Shown: one piece after another, positions 18,171 through 26,905 of the stretch
How positions within the stretch are numbered: position 1 is the stretch's first letter
Layout: each line of letters opens with the position of its first letter
NCBI GenBank assembly: GCA_041916775.1
Contig: JAYRYZ010000014.1
Span: forward strand, 62,001-126,000
Reading direction: 5' to 3'
Source of the DNA: UBA2357 sp041916775
GTDB lineage: Bacteria; Pseudomonadota; Gammaproteobacteria; Burkholderiales; Rhodocyclaceae
Length of the DNA stretch: 64,000 nt
The notes under the pieces: model-generated
The model's database searches: none
What the model was told of the DNA's origin: nothing
Seen by the model: only the letters and a program-made list of their open reading frames with translations
Position numbers and translations under genes: made by a program

Positions 18171-19001
18171 ATGGACTTCATCAAAGCGCTCGGCGCCGCC
18201 TGGCAGCAGCGCGACAGCCTGCTGTGCGTGGGCCTCGACCCGGATCCAGCGCGCTTCCCGGCCCATCTCGAGGGCCGCGACGATGCGATCTTCAGCTTCT
18301 GCCGCGAGATCGTGGACGCCACCGCCGACCTGGTCTGCTGCTTCAAGCCGCAGATCGCCTACTTCGCCGCGCAGCGCGCCGAGGACCAGCTCGAGGCGCT
18401 CATCGCCCACATCCATGCAGCGCATCCCGGGATCCCGGTGATCCTCGATGCCAAGCGCGGCGATATCGGCAGCACCGCCGACCAGTATGCGGTGGAGGCA
18501 TTCGAGCGCTTCCGCGCCGACGCGATCACGGTCAATCCCTATATGGGGCGCGATTCGGTCGAGCCCTATCTGGCGTATCCGGGCAAGGGCGTGATCCTGC
18601 TGTGCCGCACCTCCAATCCAGGCGGCTCCGACCTGCAGTTTCTCGATGTCGGCGGCGGCGAGCGCCTTTTCGAGCGCGTCGCGCGCATGGTCGCCGAGGA
18701 TTGGAATGCGAGCGGCAACTGCGGCCTGGTCGTGGGTGCGACGTTTCCGCGCGAGATTGCCCGGGTGCGCGAGATCGTCGGCGACATGCCGCTGCTGGTA
18801 CCCGGCATCGGCGCCCAGGGCGGCGACATCGCGGCGACGATGGCGGCTGGCGAAGGCCGATTGAGTCCCGGGTTCATGATCAACTCGTCGCGCGCAATCC
18901 TCTACGCTGGCAGCGGCGAGGATTTCGCCCGCGCCGCCCGCGCTGCAGCCCACTCCACCCGCGACGCGATCAACACCTGCCGGCGTGGCCGGGTCCTGTG
19001 A
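18171..19001 (+). CDS. pyrF: Orotidine 5'-phosphate decarboxylase PyrF (long form)
   Basis: Enzyme of 276 aa that decarboxylates OMP to UMP, the last step of de novo pyrimidine synthesis. The catalytic motif DAKRGDIGSTADQY (D93, K95, D98) is intact, and LLVPGIGAQGGD matches the phosphate-binding loop. The ~275-residue length marks the type-2 family common in betaproteobacteria and actinobacteria rather than the ~235-residue E. coli form. It starts 29 bp after ubiA. Confidence 0.96.
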   Translation: MDFIKALGAAWQQRDSLLCVGLDPDPARFPAHLEGRDDAIFSFCREIVDATADLVCCFKPQIAYFAAQRAEDQLEALIAHIHAAHPGIPVILDAKRGDIGSTADQYAVEAFERFRADAITVNPYMGRDSVEPYLAYPGKGVILLCRTSNPGGSDLQFLDVGGGERLFERVARMVAEDWNASGNCGLVVGATFPREIARVREIVGDMPLLVPGIGAQGGDIAATMAAGEGRLSPGFMINSSRAILYAGSGEDFARAARAAAHSTRDAINTCRRGRVL

Positions 19002-19025
19002 GGCGGCTGTCCTGCACTGTACAGG

Positions 19026-19054
19026 TTGCATTTAGACACGATATGCGTTCCAAT
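19026..19054 (+). promoter_or_regulatory. Candidate sigma70 promoter for the lipoprotein gene
   Basis: TTGCAT (19026-19031) and TCCAAT (19049-19054) with a 17-bp spacer lie in the AT-rich gap between pyrF and the lipoprotein gene, about 33 bp before the proposed GTG start. The match is moderate. Confidence 0.35.
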
Positions 19055-19086
19055 TTCTAAAGTTTTTTCTCCGCTTTCGGCGGTAA

Positions 19087-20634
19087 GTGTCCAAAAAGGG
19101 GATTTCTGTGGGACGTTCAGTCAGTGGCATGTTCAGGAGCCTCATCCTGGCAGGATCGGTAGCTTTGCTCACCGCGTGTGGTGGTGGGGGTGGTGGTGGT
19201 GGGGTTCCTGGTGGCCCTGAGCCGTCTAATCCTTATGTGATGAAGATCAGCGCTTCCCGTACGGCACTGCCTTTGAATCTGGAATCGCTTAAGTCGGTTC
19301 CCTATTATTTCCCATCGCAGTATTCACCTTGGGCGACGCGTCTTGACATCGATGTCCGTCGCAGTGGTACGAATGATTTCATTCCACCGGGTGAAGATCT
19401 GATTGGCTGTAGAATCGTCTCTGGGCTTGAGAGCGCTAGCCTCTATTACTTCGATGGTGATCCCGAAAACGAAATCACCGAGACAATTGACGATGTCGAA
19501 TACACTTGGCAAAAGGCCTATCAGACTGTTGAGTTGGATGTAAATGCTGGTGGCGCCGGCGTTTGGTTGCTCTCTAAGGCTGTTGTTGCCCCCGCCAACA
19601 ATCCAGTCGTTGTTCGTTGCTCCGTCCGCGATCCGCAGTCAGGGAAGGAGGTCTCCGCTGAAATCCGCATTACGGTTGGTGGTGCCGCTACAGGCAGGCC
19701 TTCTCAGGCACTTTTGACCTCTGCAGCGCCGAATTACATCTACGCTCCTGGCTTTGGACCCACTCAGCGTGTCGTCCAGGTTCGTCTGGTCGATGAAGCC
19801 GGACAGCCGGTGACCAATCCGCCCGCAGGTAAGGCGAATTTGTTGGCGACCATCTGGAACGATCCTGATAGCGCTGCGGACGATGGAGCGCTGTTGCGCT
19901 CAGGTGGAAGTAGCGGCAAGACGGTTTCGGTGTCGACAATCAACGGTCAGGCGCAATTCACCATCGTGGGTGGCTCCGCTACAGGCTGGCTTTATGTCGA
20001 TTTCTACGCTGATCGTGCCGATAACGACGTGACGAACGGAATCACGGAGGTCGTTTATGGTTATGCGTCCCAGCCGGTGATCTTCAGCGGCGGTGATTCT
20101 GCTCTTGCGATCACGACTGAGACCTTGGGGGATGCGTACGTTGGAGCGTTCTACTCCGCGTTCATCGGCGCCTCGGGGGGGTTCCCGCCTTACCTGTTTG
20201 AACTGGCTGAGGGCAGCAGCTTGCCGGATGGCCTGAACTTCAGTTCGGAGGGCGTCATTACCGGGATTCCGCTGGTCGAGGGTGACAAATTCACGTTCGT
20301 CGTTAAGGTCACGGATATCCTTGGTTTCACTGTCTCCAGGGTCTTCGAACTCAACGTCAAGGGCACTGGTGGCGCTGGGCTCGCGATCAAGACTGAGACG
20401 TTGCCTGCCGGGACCGAGGGTGTGACGTACAACGGGTTGCTCCAAGCGACTGGCGGGAAGCTGCCCTACACGTGGAGCCAGGTGGGATCGTCGCCCTTCA
20501 CGGTGAGCGGGACCGGTATCGGGGTGGTGTCTGGATCGGCTCCTGCCGGCACCTACACCGTGATCGTGAAGGTGGTGGACGGTAACGGTATTGAGGCAGT
20601 CAAGTCCTTTACCGTAACGATCGCCGAGCCGTGA
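19087..20634 (+). CDS. Putative lipoprotein with Ig-like repeats
   Basis: Exported protein of 515 aa. A lipobox LLTAC puts the lipidated cysteine at residue 31, followed by eight glycines and a short linker. The C-terminal third holds two tandem putative-Ig (He_PIG-like) repeats, recognisable by ASGGFPPYLFELAEGSSLPDGL and by ATGGKLPYTWSQVG, each followed by a VxVTDxxG strand. The middle region (about 50-330) is beta-rich and unrecognised. The start is a GTG at 19087; an internal ATG at 19129 would still keep the signal. GC content and third-position use are clearly lower than in neighbours, suggesting recent acquisition. It has its own terminator. Role is probably surface binding or adhesion, but this is a guess. 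Confidence 0.7.
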   Translation: MSKKGISVGRSVSGMFRSLILAGSVALLTACGGGGGGGGVPGGPEPSNPYVMKISASRTALPLNLESLKSVPYYFPSQYSPWATRLDIDVRRSGTNDFIPPGEDLIGCRIVSGLESASLYYFDGDPENEITETIDDVEYTWQKAYQTVELDVNAGGAGVWLLSKAVVAPANNPVVVRCSVRDPQSGKEVSAEIRITVGGAATGRPSQALLTSAAPNYIYAPGFGPTQRVVQVRLVDEAGQPVTNPPAGKANLLATIWNDPDSAADDGALLRSGGSSGKTVSVSTINGQAQFTIVGGSATGWLYVDFYADRADNDVTNGITEVVYGYASQPVIFSGGDSALAITTETLGDAYVGAFYSAFIGASGGFPPYLFELAEGSSLPDGLNFSSEGVITGIPLVEGDKFTFVVKVTDILGFTVSRVFELNVKGTGGAGLAIKTETLPAGTEGVTYNGLLQATGGKLPYTWSQVGSSPFTVSGTGIGVVSGSAPAGTYTVIVKVVDGNGIEAVKSFTVTIAEP

Positions 20635-20661
20635 TTCGGTAGGGTGATAATCTGAGTTATG

Positions 20662-20692
20662 AAAAAGCCCGGACCAGATCCGGGCTTTTTTT
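20662..20692 (+). terminator. Rho-independent terminator after the lipoprotein gene
   Basis: A perfect 12-bp stem, AAAAAGCCCGGA (20662-20673) pairing with TCCGGGCTTTTTT-side bases (20679-20690) around a CCAGA loop, ends in a run of seven T. It lies 28 bp after the lipoprotein stop. The A-run on the left arm means it can also act for the convergent minus-strand gene. Confidence 0.93.
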
Positions 20693-20731
20693 CGTACTGC
20701 TTGTTTTTTCCGACGGGTGATGGGGGAGTGC

Positions 20732-21169
20732 CTACTCCATCCTCACCCGCATCTGCACTCCCACATACCCGCTGTACTCACGCACATTCGGTGCGACGAC
20801 CACGTTCACGCCGACCTTCTCCGACTCGATCGAGAAGCCGGGCAGCACCAGCACGGGTGATGGATAACCGGTGGCGGCCAGCGCATAGCCGCCGAGGCTG
20901 ACCGGGCCCCATTTGAGCGGCATCCAGCGCACGCCGGCGTGCAGGGCGTGGCGGTCGTAGCTGTTCTTGAAATAACCGACCACCTGGTAGACGTCCGGAA
21001 TCGAGGTGGACAACTCCACGCCGATTCCCGGGTTGAACTCGCGCCAGTCGCGCTCGTCCTGGCGGAAGTGGTAGGAGGCGCCGGAGAGCACCAGCCAGCT
21101 TTCGGCGAGTGCGGGCTGTGTGGCGAATGCTGCGAGCGTGGCGCTGGCAAGGAGTCGAGTGAGGCGCAT
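20732..21169 (-). CDS. Small outer-membrane beta-barrel protein
   Basis: Exported protein of 145 aa with a signal peptide cleaved after about residue 22 (QPALA|E). The mature part is made of alternating amphipathic strands (VGYFKNSYDRHALHAGVRW, PVSLGGYALAATGY, GVNVVVAPN, YVGVQMRVRM), consistent with an eight-stranded barrel, loosely reminiscent of PagP-type proteins. I cannot assign an enzyme activity; PagP catalytic residues are not evident. The start at 21169 was chosen because the signal peptide begins there. It is convergent with the lipoprotein gene and divergent from msbA. Confidence 0.65.
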   Translation of the reverse strand: MRLTRLLASATLAAFATQPALAESWLVLSGASYHFRQDERDWREFNPGIGVELSTSIPDVYQVVGYFKNSYDRHALHAGVRWMPLKWGPVSLGGYALAATGYPSPVLVLPGFSIESEKVGVNVVVAPNVREYSGYVGVQMRVRME

Positions 21170-21312
21170 GGCGTGAGTGCGTGCTAGGGTCTGGTATGCC
21201 GGCGTAACCGGGGGAGGCCGCATTATCGCGGATTCGTCTGCCGGGCGTGCGTCGGGGATGGCAGCGCGGGCGGCGTGCTAAACTCGCGCACCTTCACGAA
21301 ATCGCCATCGCG

Positions 21313-23169
21313 ATGCCGGAAAACGCTTCCGCCACGCCCGACGCCAACCCGTCCGCTTCCCCTTCGAGCCTGAAGATCTACCTCAGGCTGCTTACGCATG
21401 TGCGGCCCTACCTGGCCTTCTTCGGCCTGTCGGTGCTCGGGTTCGCGGTCGCTGCCTCGGGCAAGGCGCTGCTCGCGAGCGTGTTCAAGTACTTCGTCGA
21501 TGGTCTGGCCGACCCTGACGGGCCGCTTTTCCCCGGCGTGCCGTGGCTGGACGGCATGGACCTCAGTGTTGCGATTCCGGTCGCGGTGATCCTCATCGCG
21601 CTGTGGCAGGCGGGTGGCACCTTTCTCGGCAACTACTCGATCTCGCGCGTCTCGCTGGGGCTGGTGCACGACCTGCGCGTGCGGCTGTTCGAGAGCTTCC
21701 TGGTACTGCCCAACCGCTTCTACGACCTGCACAACTCCGGGCACCTGATCTCCAAGGTCACCTACAACGTCACCATGGTCACCGACGCCGCGACCGAGGC
21801 GATCAAGGTGGTGTTCCGCGAAGGCCTCACCGTGCTGTGCCTGCTCGCTTATCTGTTCTGGATGAACTGGCAGCTCACGCTCGCGCTGATGGTCGTGCTG
21901 CCGGCGATCGCCTGGCTGGTGTCGAACGCCAGCCGGCGCTTTCGCCGCATCAGCAAGTCGATCCAGGTGGCGATGGGCGAGGTGACCCATGTGGCCTCGG
22001 AGACCATCCAGGGCTACCGCGTGGTGCGCAGCTTCGGCGGCGAGGCCTACGAGCGCGGCCGCTTCCTCCAGGCGAGCCGCGACAACGCCGCGCGCCAACT
22101 GAAGATGGTGCGTACCCAGGAGACCTTCACTGCGGTGATGAACCTCATCATCTATGCGGCAATGGGTGTGCTGTTCTTCATGGTGCTGAAGGTGCGGGGC
22201 GACGCCACCGCGGGCGACGTGGTCGCCTACATGACCGCGGCGGGCCTGCTGCCGCGCTCGATCCGGCTCCTGGGCGACGTCAGCCCCAAGATCCAGCGCG
22301 GCGTGGCGGCGGCGGACAGCATCTTCGAGCAGCTCGACGAGGCGCCCGAGAACGACACCGGTACGCTGGAGCGCGAGCGGGTCGAGGGCCGGCTCAGGGT
22401 GCAAGGCCTCGGTTTTCGCTACCCGGGCGCCGAGGCGGCGGTGCTGCACGACATCGACTTCGAGGTTGCCCCCGGCCAGATGGTCGCGCTGGTGGGGCGC
22501 TCCGGCAGCGGCAAATCCACGCTCGCGAGCCTGATCCCGCGCTTCTACCAGCACGATGCCGGCGTACTCGCGGTCGATGGCGTGCCGGTGCAGGATTACC
22601 GGCTTGCCAACCTGCGCCGCCACATCGCCCTCGTCACCCAGCAGGTGCATCTCTTCAACGGCTCGGTGGCGGCCAATATCGCCTATGGCGAGCTTGCCGG
22701 CGCGAGCCGTGCGGACATCGTCGCCGCGGCCGAGGCGGCGAACGCGCGTGAGTTCATCGACAAGCTGCCGAACGGCTTCGACACCGAGATCGGCGAGAAC
22801 GGCGTGCTGCTCTCCGGTGGTCAGCGCCAGCGCCTCGCGATCGCGCGGGCGCTGCTGAAGAACGCCCCCATTCTGATCCTGGACGAGGCCACCTCGGCGC
22901 TCGACACCGAATCCGAGCGACTGATCCAGTCCGCGATCGAACGGCTGATGGCCGGGCGCACCACCATCGTCATCGCCCACCGCCTGTCCACGATCGAGAA
23001 GGCCGACCAGATCCTGGTGATGGAATCCGGTCGCATCGTCGAGCGCGGTCGTCACGCCGAGCTGCTCGCACGCGGAGGCGCCTACGCGCGGCTGCATGCG
23101 ACAGGGCTCGACGACGCACCGGCCGATGACGCAGCGGGCGAGCCTCGGGCGGAGGAGGCGGGAAGGTGA
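21313..23169 (+). CDS. msbA: Lipid A export ABC transporter MsbA
   Basis: Homodimeric half-transporter of 618 aa that flips lipid A-core across the inner membrane. The membrane domain with six helices spans about residues 30-320. The ATPase domain has Walker A GRSGSGKST (395-403), signature LSGGQ (500-504), Walker B LILDEA (521-526) and the switch histidine in IAHRLST. The start at 21313 fits the family; an open frame to 21247 is unlikely to be used. The stop overlaps the GTG start of the next glycosyltransferase, so it leads a small LPS operon. Confidence 0.92.
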   Translation: MPENASATPDANPSASPSSLKIYLRLLTHVRPYLAFFGLSVLGFAVAASGKALLASVFKYFVDGLADPDGPLFPGVPWLDGMDLSVAIPVAVILIALWQAGGTFLGNYSISRVSLGLVHDLRVRLFESFLVLPNRFYDLHNSGHLISKVTYNVTMVTDAATEAIKVVFREGLTVLCLLAYLFWMNWQLTLALMVVLPAIAWLVSNASRRFRRISKSIQVAMGEVTHVASETIQGYRVVRSFGGEAYERGRFLQASRDNAARQLKMVRTQETFTAVMNLIIYAAMGVLFFMVLKVRGDATAGDVVAYMTAAGLLPRSIRLLGDVSPKIQRGVAAADSIFEQLDEAPENDTGTLERERVEGRLRVQGLGFRYPGAEAAVLHDIDFEVAPGQMVALVGRSGSGKSTLASLIPRFYQHDAGVLAVDGVPVQDYRLANLRRHIALVTQQVHLFNGSVAANIAYGELAGASRADIVAAAEAANAREFIDKLPNGFDTEIGENGVLLSGGQRQRLAIARALLKNAPILILDEATSALDTESERLIQSAIERLMAGRTTIVIAHRLSTIEKADQILVMESGRIVERGRHAELLARGGAYARLHATGLDDAPADDAAGEPRAEEAGR

Positions 23170-24293
23170 GCCGCTGTCTCACCGTGGTCCAGATCCTGCC
23201 AGCGCTCGACTCCGGCGGCGTCGAGCGGGGCACGCTGGAGATCGGGCGCGCACTGGTGGCGGCGGGGCAGCGCTCTGTGGTGGTGTCGCGCGGCGGGCGG
23301 CTGGTGCCGCAACTGGTGGAGCAGGGCAGCGAACATGTCGTGTTGCCGGTGCATCGCAAGTCGCCGCTTTCGTTGTTGCAGGTGCGGCCCCTGCGTGCGC
23401 TGCTCGCCTCGCTCGGGGCAGACATCCTGCATGCGCGCTCGCGTGTGCCGGCCTGGTTGGGCTGGTTCGCGTTGCGCGGCATGGCGGCGGCGCAGCGGCC
23501 GCATTTCGTCACCACGGTTCACGGCATGTACTCGGTGAGCCGCTACAGCGCGATCATGACGCGCGGCGAGGCGGTGATTGCCGTCTCCGACACCACGCGC
23601 CAGTATGTGCTGGACCACTATCCGGGTTGCGACGCCGCGCGCATCCGCGTGATCCACCGCGGCGTGGCGGCGGAGGATTTTCCGCGCAGCTTCGCACCTT
23701 CCGCCGGCTGGCTCGCCGATTGGCAGGCCGCCTTCCCGCAGACGCGGGGGCGGGTATTGGTCACGCTGCCTGGCCGCATCACCCGGCTAAAGGGCCACGA
23801 AGCCTTCATCCGCCTGATCGCGGCCCTGAAGGCGGCGGGCGCGCCGGTGCATGGCCTGGTGGTGGGTGGCGCCGAAGCGGGCAAGGCGGCCTACCTCGCG
23901 TCCCTGCAAAAGCAGGTGGAGCAGGCGGGGATCGGGGCGGACATCAGCTTCACCGGCCTGCGCAGCGACATGCGCGAGATCTTCGCGCTGAGCGACGTGG
24001 TGTTGTCGCTCTCGAGCCAGCCGGAGAGCTTCGGCCGCACCGCGCTGGAGGCGCTGGCGATCGGCACGCCGGTGGTGGGCTGGCGGCGCGGTGGCGTGGG
24101 CGAGATCCTCGCGCGCATGTATCCGCAGGGTGCGGTGCCGGCCGAGGACTTCGACGCGCTGCTGGCGGCCGTGCGCTCCGCGCTCGCCGGGCCTGCCACG
24201 ATCGCGCCGGTGCCGCCGGAGTTTCAACTGGAGACAATGTGCGCCGCCACGCTGGCGCTGTACCGGTCGCTTGCACAGCCTGCTGCGGCCTGA
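23166..24293 (+). CDS. GT4-family glycosyltransferase
   Basis: GT-B fold glycosyltransferase of 375 aa. The N-terminal domain has the GGVERGTLEIGRAL loop; the C-terminal domain has PGRITRLKGHEAFIRLI and the nucleotide-sugar-binding ESFGRTALEALAIGTPVVGW, typical of GT4 retaining enzymes. It starts with GTG at 23166, overlapping the msbA stop (GTGA), behind a strong purine-rich ribosome site. Linkage to msbA suggests transfer of an LPS core sugar. Donor and acceptor are unknown. Confidence 0.88.
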   Translation: MSRCLTVVQILPALDSGGVERGTLEIGRALVAAGQRSVVVSRGGRLVPQLVEQGSEHVVLPVHRKSPLSLLQVRPLRALLASLGADILHARSRVPAWLGWFALRGMAAAQRPHFVTTVHGMYSVSRYSAIMTRGEAVIAVSDTTRQYVLDHYPGCDAARIRVIHRGVAAEDFPRSFAPSAGWLADWQAAFPQTRGRVLVTLPGRITRLKGHEAFIRLIAALKAAGAPVHGLVVGGAEAGKAAYLASLQKQVEQAGIGADISFTGLRSDMREIFALSDVVLSLSSQPESFGRTALEALAIGTPVVGWRRGGVGEILARMYPQGAVPAEDFDALLAAVRSALAGPATIAPVPPEFQLETMCAATLALYRSLAQPAAA

Positions 24294-24324
24294 TTTCGAC
24301 AGACTGAACGGGGAGAGTCAATTC

Positions 24325-24756
24325 ATGAGTGAGAATGCAGCAAGCAACCAGGGCGCCGGCACCGCCAGCTCGGTGCTGATCGAGGTCGGCGCAGGCGAGC
24401 TGATCGACAAGATCACCATCCTGAAGATCAAGATGGCGCGCATCCAGGATGCCGCCAAACTGCGCAACGTCGCGCACGAACTCGAGGTGCTGAACGCGGC
24501 GCGCACCCGCAGTTTGCCCGCGTCGGCCGCACTTGACGGGCTGGAAGATGCGCTGCGCAAGGTCAACGAAGACCTGTGGGTGATCGAGGACGACATCCGC
24601 GCCTGCGAGGCCGCCCGCGATTTCGGCCCGCGTTTCATCGAGCTCGCGCGCTCGGTCTACATCCAGAACGACAAGCGCGCCACGCTCAAGAAGGACATCA
24701 ACACGCTGTGCGGCTCCAGCATCGTGGAGGAGAAGTCCTACACCGATTTCTCCTGA
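24325..24756 (+). CDS. DUF6165 family protein
   Basis: Soluble, largely helical protein of 143 aa. The conserved features are EVGAGELIDKITILKIK near the N terminus and SVYIQNDKRATLKKDIN near the C terminus, both hallmarks of DUF6165. A GGGGAGAG ribosome site precedes the ATG. It follows the GT4 gene by 31 bp in the msbA operon. Members of this family are commonly found in LPS clusters, but no activity is known to me. Its 3' end overlaps the convergent GT9 gene by 19 bp (24738-24756). Confidence 0.8.
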   Translation: MSENAASNQGAGTASSVLIEVGAGELIDKITILKIKMARIQDAAKLRNVAHELEVLNAARTRSLPASAALDGLEDALRKVNEDLWVIEDDIRACEAARDFGPRFIELARSVYIQNDKRATLKKDINTLCGSSIVEEKSYTDFS

Positions 24757-25652
24757 TCCATGCGCGCGAGCACCTCGGCGAACACCGTCTCGACCGGGAG
24801 TGCCGCGAGGTCGGCGACCTCGATCGAGTCGAAGCGCGCGCGCCGGATGCCGGTACGCTCCGCGCTGGTGTGCGGACCGAACAGCGCCAGCCCGGGGCGA
24901 CCGAGGCAGGCAGCGACGTGGCTGGGGCCGGTGTCGTTGCCGACGACGAAGCTCGCCTGACGCAGCACGCCAGCGAGCTCGAACCAGTTCAGAAAGCCGT
25001 TCGGCCCGAGCAGCACATGGCCGGGGATGGTTTGCGCCATGTCGAGCTCGTCCGGCCCGGGCGCGGTGACCACGTCGATGCCGGCGTCGAGCAGCGCCCT
25101 TGCAAGCTCAGCGTAGTAGGGCCAGCGCTTGTGCGGATGGCGGGCCGAGCAGCCGGGGATGAGCGCCACGTAGCGTGCGGCGACGCCTTCCGCTGCAAGA
25201 AGCGCCGAGACGTCGTCCGCCATCCATGAGACATCGGGGTTCGGGCTGTGCGGCGCCGGAATTCCGCCCGCTTCGAGTTGCGACCGGAAATTCGCCAGGC
25301 TGGACACACCGGTCTCGCCCTTGCGCTTGCCGATCCACGTCGCGTTCCGTAACAGCAGCTTGCGGTAGCGCTCGGTACGGCTCGAGCGCTGGAGGTCGTA
25401 CACGCGGCTGACGCCCTCGCTGCGCAAGGTGCGGGCCAGTTCGATGATGGCTGCAGGTTTCCATGCGGGCGCGCGCGGGTCGAGCAGGATGCGGTCAATA
25501 TGGGGGCAACGCGCCATCAGCTTACGGAAGGGCGGCGTCGTCAACAGCACGATCTCGGCCTTCGCGTGGGCGGCGCGGATGTCGCGCAGGGCGCCGTCGA
25601 TCTGGATCAGATCACCGAAGGCGCCGTGCTTGATCACGAGTATTTTTTCCAT
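24738..25652 (-). CDS. GT9-family (heptosyltransferase-like) protein
   Basis: LPS core glycosyltransferase of 304 aa, ADP-heptose:LPS heptosyltransferase family. Signatures are ILVIKHGAFGDLIQIDGAL at the N terminus, the IPGCSARHPHKRWP donor-binding loop and GNDTGPSHVAACLGRPGLALFGP in the C-terminal domain. The start at 25652 gives the canonical N terminus; an upstream in-frame extension to 25727 lies in the previous gene. It ends a minus-strand operon of glycosyltransferases, 8 bp after the ligase-like gene. The sugar transferred is not certain. Confidence 0.87.
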   Translation of the reverse strand: MEKILVIKHGAFGDLIQIDGALRDIRAAHAKAEIVLLTTPPFRKLMARCPHIDRILLDPRAPAWKPAAIIELARTLRSEGVSRVYDLQRSSRTERYRKLLLRNATWIGKRKGETGVSSLANFRSQLEAGGIPAPHSPNPDVSWMADDVSALLAAEGVAARYVALIPGCSARHPHKRWPYYAELARALLDAGIDVVTAPGPDELDMAQTIPGHVLLGPNGFLNWFELAGVLRQASFVVGNDTGPSHVAACLGRPGLALFGPHTSAERTGIRRARFDSIEVADLAALPVETVFAEVLARMDQEKSV

Positions 25653-25660
25653 GGCGAGTT

Positions 25661-26905
25661 TCAGTTTGATGTGCCATGCGTGTCTGAACCGGTCGTGCGG
25701 CACAGGTGAAGCAACACGGCTGAACACAGGAATACATACAGTCCGAATTCGCGCGACGCATACGAGATGCTGAACTGCGTCTGCGCCAGCACTGCAAGTG
25801 CTGCCGCCGCGAACAGCGCCGCCTGTTGTCTCGCAGCGGGCGCGAAGAGTGGCCAGCAGCGTGCGACGCGGATGAGCACGTACGTCAGGGTCGTGACCAG
25901 CATGGTCAGACCGATCCAGCCCGTTTCATACCACGCATCCAGCCACAGGTTGTGGAGATGGCGCACGCTGATCTCGCCCAGATCGACCACGGCCGGGTAG
26001 AACTGAGCATTGCCCATGCCCACTCCGATCAGCGGGACTTCCGGTGGATGCGCGAGCGCTTGTGACCAGAGCGTGAGACGCAGGCTGCTGAAGTCGTCCA
26101 GCACGGCGAACAGCCCACCATCGCGGTCCAGCCCGCGCAGCAGCGCGTCGCCATTGAGCGCCAGCGCGAGCCCCAGCATTGCCGCCGCGAGCACGGCCGC
26201 GCGCACCAGGCCGAGGCGCAGGCGCAGCAACCCGAGCGCGGTGATCGCGGTCAGGAGGCCGATCAGTGAGCCACGCTCCTCGGAGGCCACGATGAATATC
26301 GCCACCATGGCGCACGCACCGAACACCGCGACGACCTGCGGTATTTTCGCCTTGTTCGCGAGCGCAGCCCACAGCCAGGCAGCGAGGAAGGGCAGGCAGA
26401 AGGCGAGATCCACTGCACGCAGATCGAGCCGTGGCACCAGCGGCCCCGGCCGCAGCAGCAGCACACCCCAGTCGATGTAGCTTGCCAGGAGCGCGGCCAG
26501 CCCACCGATGCCGAGCATGCGCAGCAGGTCGTCGAGTTGCCCCGGGCGGCGCTCCAGCACCGCGAGGGTGATCGGCGCGATGCTGGTGTAGGCAAGCACC
26601 ATGCACCACATCTTGGCGGCGCGCGCCGGGTCCTGCGCGAGCAGGAAACCCGGCAGGTAGCTCGCGAGCAAGGCCGCGAGCAGCCACAGGAAGGTGCGCT
26701 GGCCGCGCACACGCAGGGATGGAGATGCGAGTGCTGCCCACACCACGTACAGCGCGAGCAGGCTGTTGAACGCGCCTCGGCCAATCGTCAAGGCAAGCGG
26801 GAAGAACGCCGGAATCAGCCAGCCAGCCGAGAGGAAACGGGCACCGATGCGCGCCTGCAGGCTGTTCGCCGTGGTGGCGATATCGCCGGCGTGCCCGGTC
26901 CTCAT
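25661..26905 (-). CDS. O-antigen ligase/polymerase-like membrane protein
   Basis: Polytopic protein of 414 aa with roughly ten to twelve hydrophobic helices and a periplasmic loop. The Wzy_C/WaaL signature is visible around VRHLHNLWLDAWYETGWIG, including the conserved histidine and the G-x-x-G helix. It probably ligates O-antigen or another glycan to lipid A-core, or polymerises it. The start at 26905 overlaps the stop of the upstream gene (ATGA at 26902-26905). An open frame of 755 codons extending upstream through the GT10-like gene is a shadow, not a fusion. Confidence 0.8.
   Translation of the reverse strand: MRTGHAGDIATTANSLQARIGARFLSAGWLIPAFFPLALTIGRGAFNSLLALYVVWAALASPSLRVRGQRTFLWLLAALLASYLPGFLLAQDPARAAKMWCMVLAYTSIAPITLAVLERRPGQLDDLLRMLGIGGLAALLASYIDWGVLLLRPGPLVPRLDLRAVDLAFCLPFLAAWLWAALANKAKIPQVVAVFGACAMVAIFIVASEERGSLIGLLTAITALGLLRLRLGLVRAAVLAAAMLGLALALNGDALLRGLDRDGGLFAVLDDFSSLRLTLWSQALAHPPEVPLIGVGMGNAQFYPAVVDLGEISVRHLHNLWLDAWYETGWIGLTMLVTTLTYVLIRVARCWPLFAPAARQQAALFAAAALAVLAQTQFSISYASREFGLYVFLCSAVLLHLCRTTGSDTHGTSN

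Noticed and set aside
19010..19026. LexA-like box between pyrF and the lipoprotein gene
   Set aside because: The CTGT and ACAG halves are separated by 10 bp instead of 8, and the gene is not an SOS type.
19179..19206. Phase-variable simple repeat in the lipoprotein gene
   Set aside because: The GGT/GGG run encodes the glycine tract that commonly follows a lipobox; it is not a clean tandem repeat and its units are whole codons.
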